From: Thermoanaerobacterium thermosulfurigenes
Lineage (GTDB): Bacteria; Bacillota; Thermoanaerobacteria; Thermoanaerobacterales; Thermoanaerobacteraceae
Direction: 5' to 3'
DNA: 39,179 nucleotides
NCBI RefSeq assembly: GCF_051201035.1
Contig: NZ_JBPODR010000022.1
Span: forward strand, 1-39,179
Shown: in pieces, positions 25,707-33,185 of the stretch
Position numbering within the stretch: the stretch's first letter is position 1
How the letters are laid out: every line of letters begins with the position of its first letter
The notes under the pieces: model-generated
Told to the model about the DNA's origin: nothing
What the model saw: only the letters and a program-made list of their open reading frames with translations
The model's database searches: none
Position numbers and translations under genes: made by a program

Positions 25707-26993
25707 ATGTCGGAAAACATACTTGAAGGAAAATTTAACATCTCTAAAGATGTTATTTTTTTGCTTGAAAAGGCAGAAAATGATGTTGAAGAGGAGTTTA
25801 AAAAAATTGACAAGATCGTAGAAAAAAATCAATATAAAGTATTGTACGCAATGCAAAAGAATCATTTGAGCGATATACATTTTAATGGAACAACAGGATA
25901 TGGTTATGGCGACATAGGAAGAGATACAATAGAAAAAATATATTCTGACATATTTAACACACAAGACGCCTTAGTAAGGCCTCAAATAGTTTCTGGAACA
26001 CATGCCATATCTTTATGCCTTTATGGTGTATTAAGACCAAATGATGAGCTAATATCGGCTTGTGGAACACCGTATGATACTCTTAATGATATAATAGGGA
26101 AGGGAAGCAATAGAAACAATGGTTCTCTTACAGATTTAGGAATTATATACAAAGAAATCCCTCTTTTAAAAAATGGGAAAATTGACGTAGAAAAACTTAT
26201 AAGCGAAGTTTCAAGTAAAACCAAAATGGTTATGATACAGAGATCAAAAGGATATGACTTTAGGTATTCACTTTCTATTGGTGATATTGAATTTGTGATT
26301 AAAAAGTTGAAAGGCAAAAATAAAGATATAATTGTATTTGTAGACAATTGTTATGGTGAATTTACAGAGGATTTAGAACCAACAGACGTTGGAGCAGATC
26401 TGATTGCAGGCTCTTTGATAAAAAATCCTGGGGGTGGTATATCTCCTACAGGTGGTTATGTTGCAGGAAAGAAAGAGCTTGTTGAAAAAGCAGCATACAG
26501 ATTATTTGCACCTGGGATAGGGAAGAAGGTAGGCCCTACATTGAATACAAATCGTTTAACATTAGAAGGATTATTTTTTTCACCTTTAATTGTTGGCAAT
26601 GCATTGAAAGGAGCTATAATTTTAGCTAAAATAATGGAAACACTGGGATATGAAGTTTTGCCGAGATTCAATGATTTGAGAACAGATATTGTACAGGCAA
26701 TTAGATTTAAAACAAAAGAAGAGTTGATTACTTTCATTCAAAGCATTCAAAAAGGTTCTCCTGTTGATTCACATGTAGTTCCCGAACCATGGGATATGCC
26801 AGGATATGATGATCAAGTCATTATGGCTGCAGGTGGATTTATTCAAGGTTCATCTATTGAATTAAGTGCTGATGCTCCTATTAGGAAACCATATACAGCT
26901 TATGTACAAGGGGGGTTATCATATTATCAAGTAAAGCTTAGCCTTATGATTGCAATAAGCAATATGATAGAGAAAGGATTCATCAAAATCTAA
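25707..26993 (+). CDS. ynbB: YnbB-family PLP-dependent enzyme (methionine gamma-lyase-like, 'aluminium resistance' family)
   Basis: A 428-residue fold-type I PLP enzyme of the Cys/Met metabolism superfamily. It shows 'FNGTTGYGYGDIGRDTIEKI', 'VSGTHAISLCLYGVLRPNDE', 'IVFVDNCYGEF', and the Schiff-base lysine region 'DLIAGSLIKNPGGGISPTGG'. The family is annotated as aluminium resistance or methionine gamma-lyase, but its physiological reaction is not firmly known. Bacilli carry ynbB near hfq, miaA and glnR; here it converges with lexA. SD GAGAGGATTGAG (25691-25702 region) supports ATG 25707 over the earlier ATG at 25674. Confidence 0.88.
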   Translation: MSENILEGKFNISKDVIFLLEKAENDVEEEFKKIDKIVEKNQYKVLYAMQKNHLSDIHFNGTTGYGYGDIGRDTIEKIYSDIFNTQDALVRPQIVSGTHAISLCLYGVLRPNDELISACGTPYDTLNDIIGKGSNRNNGSLTDLGIIYKEIPLLKNGKIDVEKLISEVSSKTKMVMIQRSKGYDFRYSLSIGDIEFVIKKLKGKNKDIIVFVDNCYGEFTEDLEPTDVGADLIAGSLIKNPGGGISPTGGYVAGKKELVEKAAYRLFAPGIGKKVGPTLNTNRLTLEGLFFSPLIVGNALKGAIILAKIMETLGYEVLPRFNDLRTDIVQAIRFKTKEELITFIQSIQKGSPVDSHVVPEPWDMPGYDDQVIMAAGGFIQGSSIELSADAPIRKPYTAYVQGGLSYYQVKLSLMIAISNMIEKGFIKI

Positions 26994-26996
26994 ATT

Positions 26997-27034
26997 TAAG
27001 AAAGCTCAAACGATGATTCATTTGAGCTTTCTTA
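26997..27034. terminator. Shared hairpin between convergent ynbB and lexA
   Basis: Arms 26997-27010 and 27021-27034 are complementary (14 bp) around a 10-nt loop. The lexA stop codon (27018-27020) lies in the loop. It is AT-rich on both flanks, so it may terminate in both directions. Confidence 0.65.
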
Positions 27035-27641
27035 TTACTCCAACTACTTTTCCTAAAATCATCACATCATCTACAATTATAGGGTTCATTGAAGGATTTT
27101 CAGGTTGCAACCTTATATGATTGTTTTCTTTATAAAATCTTTTCACAGTTGCTTCATCTTCCATCAAAGCTACTACAATGTCACCGTTGTCTGCGTATGA
27201 CTGCTTTCTAATTATGATGTAATCACCGTCTAATATACCTGCATTTATCATGCTTTCTCCGCGAACTTTTAAAATAAAACTTTCACTTTCATAACCTGTA
27301 ATAAGATCTCTTGGTACAGAATAATACTCTTCAATATTTTGAACAGCTAATATAGGAGTTCCGGCAGTAACCTTACCAATAACAGGCAATTTTACAACGT
27401 CGCTAATATACTTTTCATCATTGCTTAAAACCTCAATAGCTCTCGGTTTTGTTGGATCTCTTCTAATATAGCCTTTTTTCTCAAGGCGCGACAAGTGTCC
27501 ATGAACTGTTGATGTGGAACGCAAGCCCACAGCTTTCCCAATTTCTCTTACCGATGGTGGATATCCTTTGCGTTTAATTTCACTCTTTATAAAATCAATT
27601 ATCTCTTGTTGTTTAACGCTTATTTTAGATGCATCTTTCAC
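27018..27641 (-). CDS. lexA: SOS repressor LexA
   Basis: Represses SOS genes and self-cleaves when RecA filaments form. The N-terminal winged helix contains 'YPPSVREIGKAVGLRSTSTV'. The S24-type peptidase domain has the Ala93-Gly94 cleavage site ('VTAGTPILAV'), catalytic Ser130 ('GESMINAGILDGD') and Lys167 ('EATVKRFY'). At 207 residues it is a full-length LexA. GTG start 27641 with SD GGAGGGG. Its promoter carries a LexA-box-like site, consistent with autoregulation. It lies 58 bp from the end of the upstream xer gene. Confidence 0.97.
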   Translation of the reverse strand: MKDASKISVKQQEIIDFIKSEIKRKGYPPSVREIGKAVGLRSTSTVHGHLSRLEKKGYIRRDPTKPRAIEVLSNDEKYISDVVKLPVIGKVTAGTPILAVQNIEEYYSVPRDLITGYESESFILKVRGESMINAGILDGDYIIIRKQSYADNGDIVVALMEDEATVKRFYKENNHIRLQPENPSMNPIIVDDVMILGKVVGVIRKLK

Positions 27642-27667
27642 AATTAGACCCCTCCAAATTTTTCTTT

Positions 27668-27706
27668 ATTATAACACAAAGACACAATTTAATCAAACAT
27701 TAGTTC
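27668..27706 (-). promoter_or_regulatory. lexA promoter with overlapping LexA-box-like operator
   Basis: On the - strand, -35 TTGATT (27691-27696) and -10 TATAAT (27668-27673) are spaced by 17 bp. GAACTAATGTTT (27695-27706) matches the Firmicute LexA box core GAAC-N4-GTTC at seven of eight fixed positions and overlaps the -35. A bound repressor would block RNA polymerase. Confidence 0.75.
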
Positions 27707-28683
27707 TTATTATCAATATTCAATTCAGAGAGGGGATTCTTACTTACAGCATCTCTCAGTTGACTGTCGTCAACATGCGTATATATCTGTGTAGTTGATA
27801 CATTGGAATGTCCTAACAACCTTTGCAATGTTCTAATATCAACTTTTCCATATCTGTACATAAGCGTCGCCGCCGTATGTCTAAGTTTATGAGTAGAATA
27901 CTTTTTGCCATCAAGATTAGCGTCTTTTAAATGTTTTTTGACGATGTATTGTATAGTCTTAATGCTTATTCTTTGCAATCTTTTGCTTAAAAATAATGCT
28001 TTTTTGTCTTTAACGCCGTCATGTGGCCTAACTTTTAAATAGTCGTTTATGGCATTAATACACGCATCATTAAGGTAAACAGTCCGCTGCTTATTTCCCT
28101 TACCGATAACTGTAAGTTTATCATCTTTAATATCAGTAATATTTATATTTGCTAATTCCGAAAGTCTAAGCCCACAATTTAAGAATAAGGTGATTATGGC
28201 GTAATCCCGCTCTTTAAATTCTCCATCAATAGAATTTAATAATTTTACGCTTTCATCTAATGTCAAATATACAGGCTGTCTAATACCAAGCTTAGGTGAT
28301 TCTAATTCCAAAGCAGGGTTTTTTGTTATTACTTTTCTTTTTGCGTATAGGTAATTATAAAAAGACCTTAAACTTGCAACTTTGCGAGCACGGGCCGGAG
28401 GAGTATTAGATCTTTCATGTGTGACAAAGGATAAAAAGGCATACAAATCATTCAAATCGATCGACTCAATGAGAGAGATATCAACATCGCTAATATCGAT
28501 GTTATCAAAATCAGAATCAGAGCATAGATTTTTTCTAACCTTTATAAATCTGAAAAACAAAATTAAATCGTATAAATAGGCTTTAACAGTATTAGGCGAT
28601 CTAGCTTTTATAGTAGAAAAATAATTTAAGAATTCTTCGAGAATAGGAGGTAATTCTAAATTATCTTTAGTTGAGATAAACAT
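27700..28683 (-). CDS. xerC: XerC/XerD-type tyrosine recombinase
   Basis: A 327-residue phage-integrase-family recombinase. The N-terminal SAM-like domain (about 10-120) precedes a catalytic domain with Arg in 'CGLRLSELANI', Lys in 'VIGKGNKQRTVYL', the HxxR box 'STHKLRHTAATLM', 'LQRLLGHSNVSTTQIYTHV' with His, and nucleophile Tyr. It is likely a chromosome-dimer resolvase, though about 30 residues longer than classical XerC/D, with a Ser/Asp-rich insert near 50-75. The chromosomal core location and absence of phage genes favour a housekeeping role. SD GAGGTG supports ATG 28683. A long perfect palindrome lies just upstream. Confidence 0.88.
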   Translation of the reverse strand: MFISTKDNLELPPILEEFLNYFSTIKARSPNTVKAYLYDLILFFRFIKVRKNLCSDSDFDNIDISDVDISLIESIDLNDLYAFLSFVTHERSNTPPARARKVASLRSFYNYLYAKRKVITKNPALELESPKLGIRQPVYLTLDESVKLLNSIDGEFKERDYAIITLFLNCGLRLSELANINITDIKDDKLTVIGKGNKQRTVYLNDACINAINDYLKVRPHDGVKDKKALFLSKRLQRISIKTIQYIVKKHLKDANLDGKKYSTHKLRHTAATLMYRYGKVDIRTLQRLLGHSNVSTTQIYTHVDDSQLRDAVSKNPLSELNIDNKN

Positions 28684-28713
28684 ATCAAAAATTCACCTCT
28701 ATAAACTTTATAT

Positions 28714-28755
28714 ATACCCAATTATACGAAATAACTATTTCGTATAATTGGGTAT
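28714..28755. repeat. 20-bp perfect inverted repeat between rnhA and xerC
   Basis: Arms 28714-28733 and 28736-28755 are exact complements separated by only AC. It is positioned to end proC-rnhA transcription, but the flank reads TATATATAAAG on the - strand, with no T run. Confidence 0.8.
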
Positions 28756-28768
28756 TGATTTAAATGAA

Positions 28769-29233
28769 TTATTTTATAATCCCAATTTGATGTTTTTTTA
28801 TCTCATCAGTGGCCAGTTTATCACATCTATTATTGTATTCATTATCAGCATGTCCTTTGACTTTAATCCATTTAATATTATGTGTTGATGATAAATCTAA
28901 TAATTTAAGCCACAGATCTTTATTTTCCACAGGAGTCTTATTATCAGATTTAATCCAGCCTCTTTTCAGCCAATTATCTATCCATTTTTGATTAAATGCA
29001 TTTATTAAATAACTGCTATCGCTATATAAATTTACATTGCAAGGCCTTTTTAGCATTTTTAAAGCTTCTATAGCGGCTGTCAATTCCATTCTGTTATTAG
29101 TAGTATTTTCTTCATAGCCTGATTTTTCTTTTACTATGTCTTTATAAATCAAAATTGCTCCCCAGCCACCTGGACCCGGATTACCACTACAAGCGCCATC
29201 AGTATATATAGTAACATCAGACATATTTATCAT
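28769..29233 (-). CDS. rnhA: Ribonuclease HI
   Basis: Degrades the RNA strand of RNA-DNA hybrids. Its active-site carboxylates are visible in 'IYTDGACSGNPGPGGWGAIL' (Asp), 'NNRMELTAAIEAL' (Glu), 'LYSDSSYLINA' (Asp) and 'NNRCDKLATDE' (Asp). The basic handle 'WLKRGWIKSDNKTPVENKD' is present. 154 residues. ATG 29233 overlaps the proC stop (ATGA), implying coupling; an in-frame ATG at 29224 is a possible alternative. Confidence 0.95.
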   Translation of the reverse strand: MINMSDVTIYTDGACSGNPGPGGWGAILIYKDIVKEKSGYEENTTNNRMELTAAIEALKMLKRPCNVNLYSDSSYLINAFNQKWIDNWLKRGWIKSDNKTPVENKDLWLKLLDLSSTHNIKWIKVKGHADNEYNNRCDKLATDEIKKHQIGIIK

Positions 29234-30027
29234 TGTTTGTTTCCCTTTACTTTTTCAAAAGATGAAATTACAGCTTCAAAAACAGCACTTCTTAATCCGT
29301 ACCTTTCCAAAGTCCTGACACCTTGTATCGTAGTTCCAGCTGGTGATGTAACCATATCTTTTAAATAACCAGGATGAAAACCTGTTTTTAAAACCATACT
29401 ACCAGAACCCGAAACAGCTTTTGAAGACAATTTGTAGGCTACATCTCTCGGTAAACCTAACGATACACCAGCGTCAGATAAAGCTTCAATAAACATGTAC
29501 ACGTAAGCTGGGCTACAACTTGATATTGCCATTGCCGCATCTATTAGATTTTCTTTTATCTCAACTATTTCTCCACATGATTTGAATATTTTCTCAACTA
29601 TTTCTTTATCATTAAAAGATATATCTTCAGGATACGATATAGCTGTAATACCTTCTCCAATTAAAGCTGGTGTGTTGGGAATTGTACGCACTATTTTCCC
29701 TTTATTTAAAATGCTCTTTACATGATCAATACTAATTCCAGGGGCAATTATAATAACAATTTTATTTTCATCTACATCGTTTTTTATTTCTTCTAAGACG
29801 CTATCATATAAGTTTGGCTTTACTGCTAAAATAACAACATCACACTCATTTATCACATCGACATTGCTTTTAGATATGTTTATGCCTAATTCATCCTTTA
29901 ATTTTAAAAGTTTGTCATATGAAATATCATAGGCATATATATCATTTGCAGTGGCAAACTCAGAATTTATTAAGCCGTTGATTAAAGCTGTCCCCATATT
30001 ACCGGTTCCTATAAATCCAATTTTCAT
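29230..30027 (-). CDS. proC: Pyrroline-5-carboxylate reductase
   Basis: Catalyses the last step of proline synthesis (pyrroline-5-carboxylate to proline with NAD(P)H). It has a Rossmann start 'KIGFIGTGNMGTALINGL', 'DVVILAVKPNLYDSVL', 'IVRTIPNTPALIGEG' and the C-terminal dimer/active-site region 'VTSPAGTTIQGVRTLE'. 265 residues. SD GGAGG is 9 nt from ATG 30027 and only 3 nt from the upstream ATG 30033, so 30027 is preferred. It overlaps rnhA and is separated from hfq by a terminator. Confidence 0.95.
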   Translation of the reverse strand: MKIGFIGTGNMGTALINGLINSEFATANDIYAYDISYDKLLKLKDELGINISKSNVDVINECDVVILAVKPNLYDSVLEEIKNDVDENKIVIIIAPGISIDHVKSILNKGKIVRTIPNTPALIGEGITAISYPEDISFNDKEIVEKIFKSCGEIVEIKENLIDAAMAISSCSPAYVYMFIEALSDAGVSLGLPRDVAYKLSSKAVSGSGSMVLKTGFHPGYLKDMVTSPAGTTIQGVRTLERYGLRSAVFEAVISSFEKVKGNKQ

Positions 30028-30048
30028 GAACATATACCTCCAATATTT

Positions 30049-30081
30049 AAAAACAGTATTAGCTATTCTAATACTGTTTTT
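30049..30081 (-). terminator. Intrinsic terminator after hfq
   Basis: Arms 30049-30062 and 30068-30081 (14 bp) flank a 5-nt loop, with T residues at the 3' end on the - strand. It ends the miaB-to-hfq operon 12 bp past the hfq stop and precedes proC. Confidence 0.8.
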
Positions 30082-30092
30082 GCGTTTTTACA

Positions 30093-30347
30093 TTATTGCT
30101 GCTTTTCATCCTTCTCAGTCGTTGTAAAAATTACTGGCTTTAAAGGCGTTATTGTAGAAACAGCGTGTTTGTATATTAACTGCTGTTGTTTATTATCTGT
30201 TTCTAAAACAACCGTAAAATTGTCAAAACCTTTAACCATGCCTTTTAATTGAAAGCCATTAATCAGATAAACTGTTACAGCAATATGTTCTTTTCTTACC
30301 TGATTTAAAAAAATATCCTGTAAATTGATAGCTGTTTTTTGATTCAT
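30093..30347 (-). CDS. hfq: RNA chaperone Hfq
   Basis: An Sm-like hexameric RNA chaperone. 84 residues with Sm1 'VTVYLINGFQLKGMVKGFDN' and Sm2 'LIYKHAVSTITPLKP' (the YKHA box). A short polar tail follows. SD AAGGGGGAT supports ATG 30347. It has the classical position downstream of miaA. Confidence 0.97.
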   Translation of the reverse strand: MNQKTAINLQDIFLNQVRKEHIAVTVYLINGFQLKGMVKGFDNFTVVLETDNKQQQLIYKHAVSTITPLKPVIFTTTEKDEKQQ

Positions 30348-30389
30348 ATAGCCATCCCCCTTCTATTGTTGTTAATAATTATTTATATT

Positions 30390-31340
30390 CTACTTAAATT
30401 TTAATTTTCCTGCTAAAAAAGAAATAATATTTTTTTCAAGATCTTCAAAACTACTATAATCATCAACATAAAACCAATTTATGGTTTCATAACTTTTAAA
30501 CCATGTTATCTGCCTTTTTGCATACCTCCTTGTCTTCGTTTTTAAATCGGCAATTGCTTCTTCTAATGAAACTTTTCCCTCCAGATATTCTACAATTTCT
30601 TTATACCCTAAAGCCTGCATAGATGTACCATACTTATTATACCCTATTTTTAGCAAATTTACCACTTCATCTATTAAATTATTTTTTATCATCGCATCTA
30701 CTCTATCATCAATTTTTTTATACAAAGTTTCTCTATTTCTGTAATTTAAGCCTATCATTACGGTATTGTAGTCTGGATTGATGCGCTTATTGCTTAATTC
30801 CTGATAAACAGAAATTGGTATCCCGGTAAATTGGTAAACCTCTAAAGCTCTAATGACTCTTCTTAAGTCATTTGGATGAAGTTTAGAATAAGTTTTAGGG
30901 TCGATCATTTTTAACCTTTCAAATAAATATTCATTGCCTAAAACAGACGCTATATTTTTTAGGGCAGATCTAAAATCATCATTGCCAATATACTCTGAAA
31001 AATTCATTATGTAAATTAATGAATCCACATATAAACCTGTACCGCCAACAACAATTGGTAATTTCCTTCTTTTAAAAATATCATCTATCAATGGTTTAGC
31101 CATTTTCTCGTATTCAGCGACACTAAATTTAACGTTTGGTTCAACTATATCTATCATATAATGTGGTATACCTTGTCTTTCTTCATCTGTTACTTTAGCA
31201 GTTCCAATATTCATATATTTATATATCTGCATCGAATCAGCAGATATTATTTCACCATTATAAAATTTAGCAATTTCTATAGATAATCTTGACTTTCCTG
31301 AAGCAGTTGGTCCTACGATTATTAATAATGGTATTGCCAT
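30390..31340 (-). CDS. miaA: tRNA dimethylallyltransferase MiaA
   Basis: Adds dimethylallyl to A37 of tRNAs reading UNN codons. P-loop 'IVGPTASGKSRLSIEIA', 'ISADSMQIYKYMNIGTAK', 'VVGGTGLYVDSLIY' and the tRNA-handling 'TRRYAKRQITWFKS' are all present in 316 residues. Its product is the substrate of MiaB, encoded upstream in the same operon. SD AGAGGTG supports ATG 31340. It lies 11 bp after mutL. Confidence 0.97.
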   Translation of the reverse strand: MAIPLLIIVGPTASGKSRLSIEIAKFYNGEIISADSMQIYKYMNIGTAKVTDEERQGIPHYMIDIVEPNVKFSVAEYEKMAKPLIDDIFKRRKLPIVVGGTGLYVDSLIYIMNFSEYIGNDDFRSALKNIASVLGNEYLFERLKMIDPKTYSKLHPNDLRRVIRALEVYQFTGIPISVYQELSNKRINPDYNTVMIGLNYRNRETLYKKIDDRVDAMIKNNLIDEVVNLLKIGYNKYGTSMQALGYKEIVEYLEGKVSLEEAIADLKTKTRRYAKRQITWFKSYETINWFYVDDYSSFEDLEKNIISFLAGKLKFK

Positions 31341-31351
31341 TGAAACACCTC

Positions 31352-33181
31352 TTACATGATCCTTTTAAACATTTTTTCTAATTCATATTTTTTTATCGAT
31401 ACTATTACCGGCCGCCCATGTGGACACGTATAGGGATTTTCAGTAACTTTTAAATCATTAAATAAAGAGTTAATCTCCTCTTTTGATAAACTGTCCATTG
31501 CTTTAACTGCCTTTTTGCAAGCCATCATTATTATTGTTTCTTCTTTTAGATTAATGTCTTTGTTAAAATCATCTCTTTTCAATTTATCAATTATGTCAAT
31601 GAATAGTTGTCTTGATTCTGGCTGACCTAATACAACCGGCACTTCTCTTAATACAATTGAATTATTTCCAAAACTTTCAAATTTATAACCCAATTTATTA
31701 AATAATTCTATGTTCTCATTAATTATAACATCATCACCAGGTTCAATATTTATCAGAATGGGGATCGTTGTCTGTTTTCCCTGAACATTATTATACATGT
31801 TCATAAACTTTTCATACAATATCCTTTCATGCGCAGCATGTTGATCTACTAAGTAGATCACGTCGTCTTTTTCTACAATTATATAAGTTGAAAAAATCAC
31901 ACCAACGATTTTATAATCATCACGTTCATCAGGCAATGTATTAAAATTTTCTATGTGCGTATTTTCGATTTCTTTGTTGAAAGCATTGACATCATTGTAA
32001 TCAAAATAAGCCTTTTCGCTGCTTTCCTTTACGTTGGATACAAAACTTTTGTTATTTGGATAGACTTCTAATATTTTATTAGTTGACTCTTCTTCTATCA
32101 TATTAAGCTGTTTCGGATTAGATTTTTCTTCTACTTTATTTTCTGTGATATCTGCATATGTAAACATATCATGTCTAATAGTTGGAATGAGATTTGATCT
32201 ATTTAAAGCATTTTTTATGCTTTTGTATATTGAGTTAAAAATTTCCTTTTCGTCTGAAAATTTAACTTCTAATTTTGTTGGATGAACATTTACATCTATA
32301 TTTTTAGGATCAATATATAAATACGTGATCACAACAGGATATCTATTTACTGGAATCAATGTTTTATATGCTTCTTCAACAGCAGTTGTATAGATCTTGT
32401 TTTTTACAAACCTTCCATTGACAAATAAAATTTGCATGTTTCGATTTCCTCTTGTATATGAAGGCTTACATAAAAATATTTTTATATTCATATATTCATC
32501 ATTGTATTCGGTCTCTATCAAATTTGAATACAATTCATCACCATAAAGCCTTAAAATGACCTCATTGACAGAATTATTTCCAGACGTCATAAATTCCATT
32601 CTTTTATCTTTTATATATCTAAATGATATATCTGGCCTTGAAAGGGCAATTTTAGCTACCATATCTGTTATATACATTGCCTCTGTAGATGGTCGCTTTA
32701 AAAACTTTCTCCTTGCTGGTGTATTGTAAAACACATCTTTTACTTCAACGCTACAGCCCTTCTCGCATCCGCACTTAACTTTTTTTAAAATTTTTCCACC
32801 TTCAACATTGATTAGAGTCCCATACAAGGAATTTTCTTCCTTAGTCTTTAACAAAACTTTTGATATAGCCGCAATACTTGCTAATGCTTCACCGCGAAAC
32901 CCTAATGTCCCTATGTTAAAAAGATCATCTGTTGATTTTATCTTGCTTGTAGCATGACGCCCAAAAGCTAAAACAGCATCAATTTCATTCATACCACAAC
33001 CATCATCTAAAACCTTTATGTAAGGTATTCCACCATCTATTATTTCAATTGTAATGTTCTTACTATCTGCGTCTATTGAATTTTCTACAAGTTCTTTAAC
33101 TATAGACATTGGTCTTTCAACAACTTCACCAGCAGAAATTTTATTTATCAACTCATCATCTAAAAGGTTGATTTTATTCAT
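31352..33181 (-). CDS. mutL: Mismatch repair endonuclease MutL
   Basis: A GHKL ATPase coordinating mismatch repair. N-terminal motifs are 'SAGEVVERPMSIVKELVENS', 'DDGCGMNE', 'TLGFRGEALASI'. The C-terminal domain has the metal-binding endonuclease motif 'DQHAAHERILYEKF' (near residue 445), then 'MACKKAVKA' and 'CPHGRPV'. This is therefore a nicking, MutH-independent MutL. 609 residues. Four bases after mutS. The linker (about 340-410) is low-complexity. Confidence 0.97.
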   Translation of the reverse strand: MNKINLLDDELINKISAGEVVERPMSIVKELVENSIDADSKNITIEIIDGGIPYIKVLDDGCGMNEIDAVLAFGRHATSKIKSTDDLFNIGTLGFRGEALASIAAISKVLLKTKEENSLYGTLINVEGGKILKKVKCGCEKGCSVEVKDVFYNTPARRKFLKRPSTEAMYITDMVAKIALSRPDISFRYIKDKRMEFMTSGNNSVNEVILRLYGDELYSNLIETEYNDEYMNIKIFLCKPSYTRGNRNMQILFVNGRFVKNKIYTTAVEEAYKTLIPVNRYPVVITYLYIDPKNIDVNVHPTKLEVKFSDEKEIFNSIYKSIKNALNRSNLIPTIRHDMFTYADITENKVEEKSNPKQLNMIEEESTNKILEVYPNNKSFVSNVKESSEKAYFDYNDVNAFNKEIENTHIENFNTLPDERDDYKIVGVIFSTYIIVEKDDVIYLVDQHAAHERILYEKFMNMYNNVQGKQTTIPILINIEPGDDVIINENIELFNKLGYKFESFGNNSIVLREVPVVLGQPESRQLFIDIIDKLKRDDFNKDINLKEETIIMMACKKAVKAMDSLSKEEINSLFNDLKVTENPYTCPHGRPVIVSIKKYELEKMFKRIM

Positions 33182-33185
33182 TGTA

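Noticed and set aside
27700..28683. Tyrosine recombinase as an integrase of a mobile element
   Set aside because: No phage or plasmid genes, att repeats or tRNA nearby, and it is embedded among core genes.
28715..28754. loxP-like TATACGAA and TTCGTATA arms beside the xer gene
   Set aside because: The arms are in the opposite order to loxP and have a 2-bp spacer, leaving no 8-bp core. It is better treated as a hairpin or unknown palindrome.
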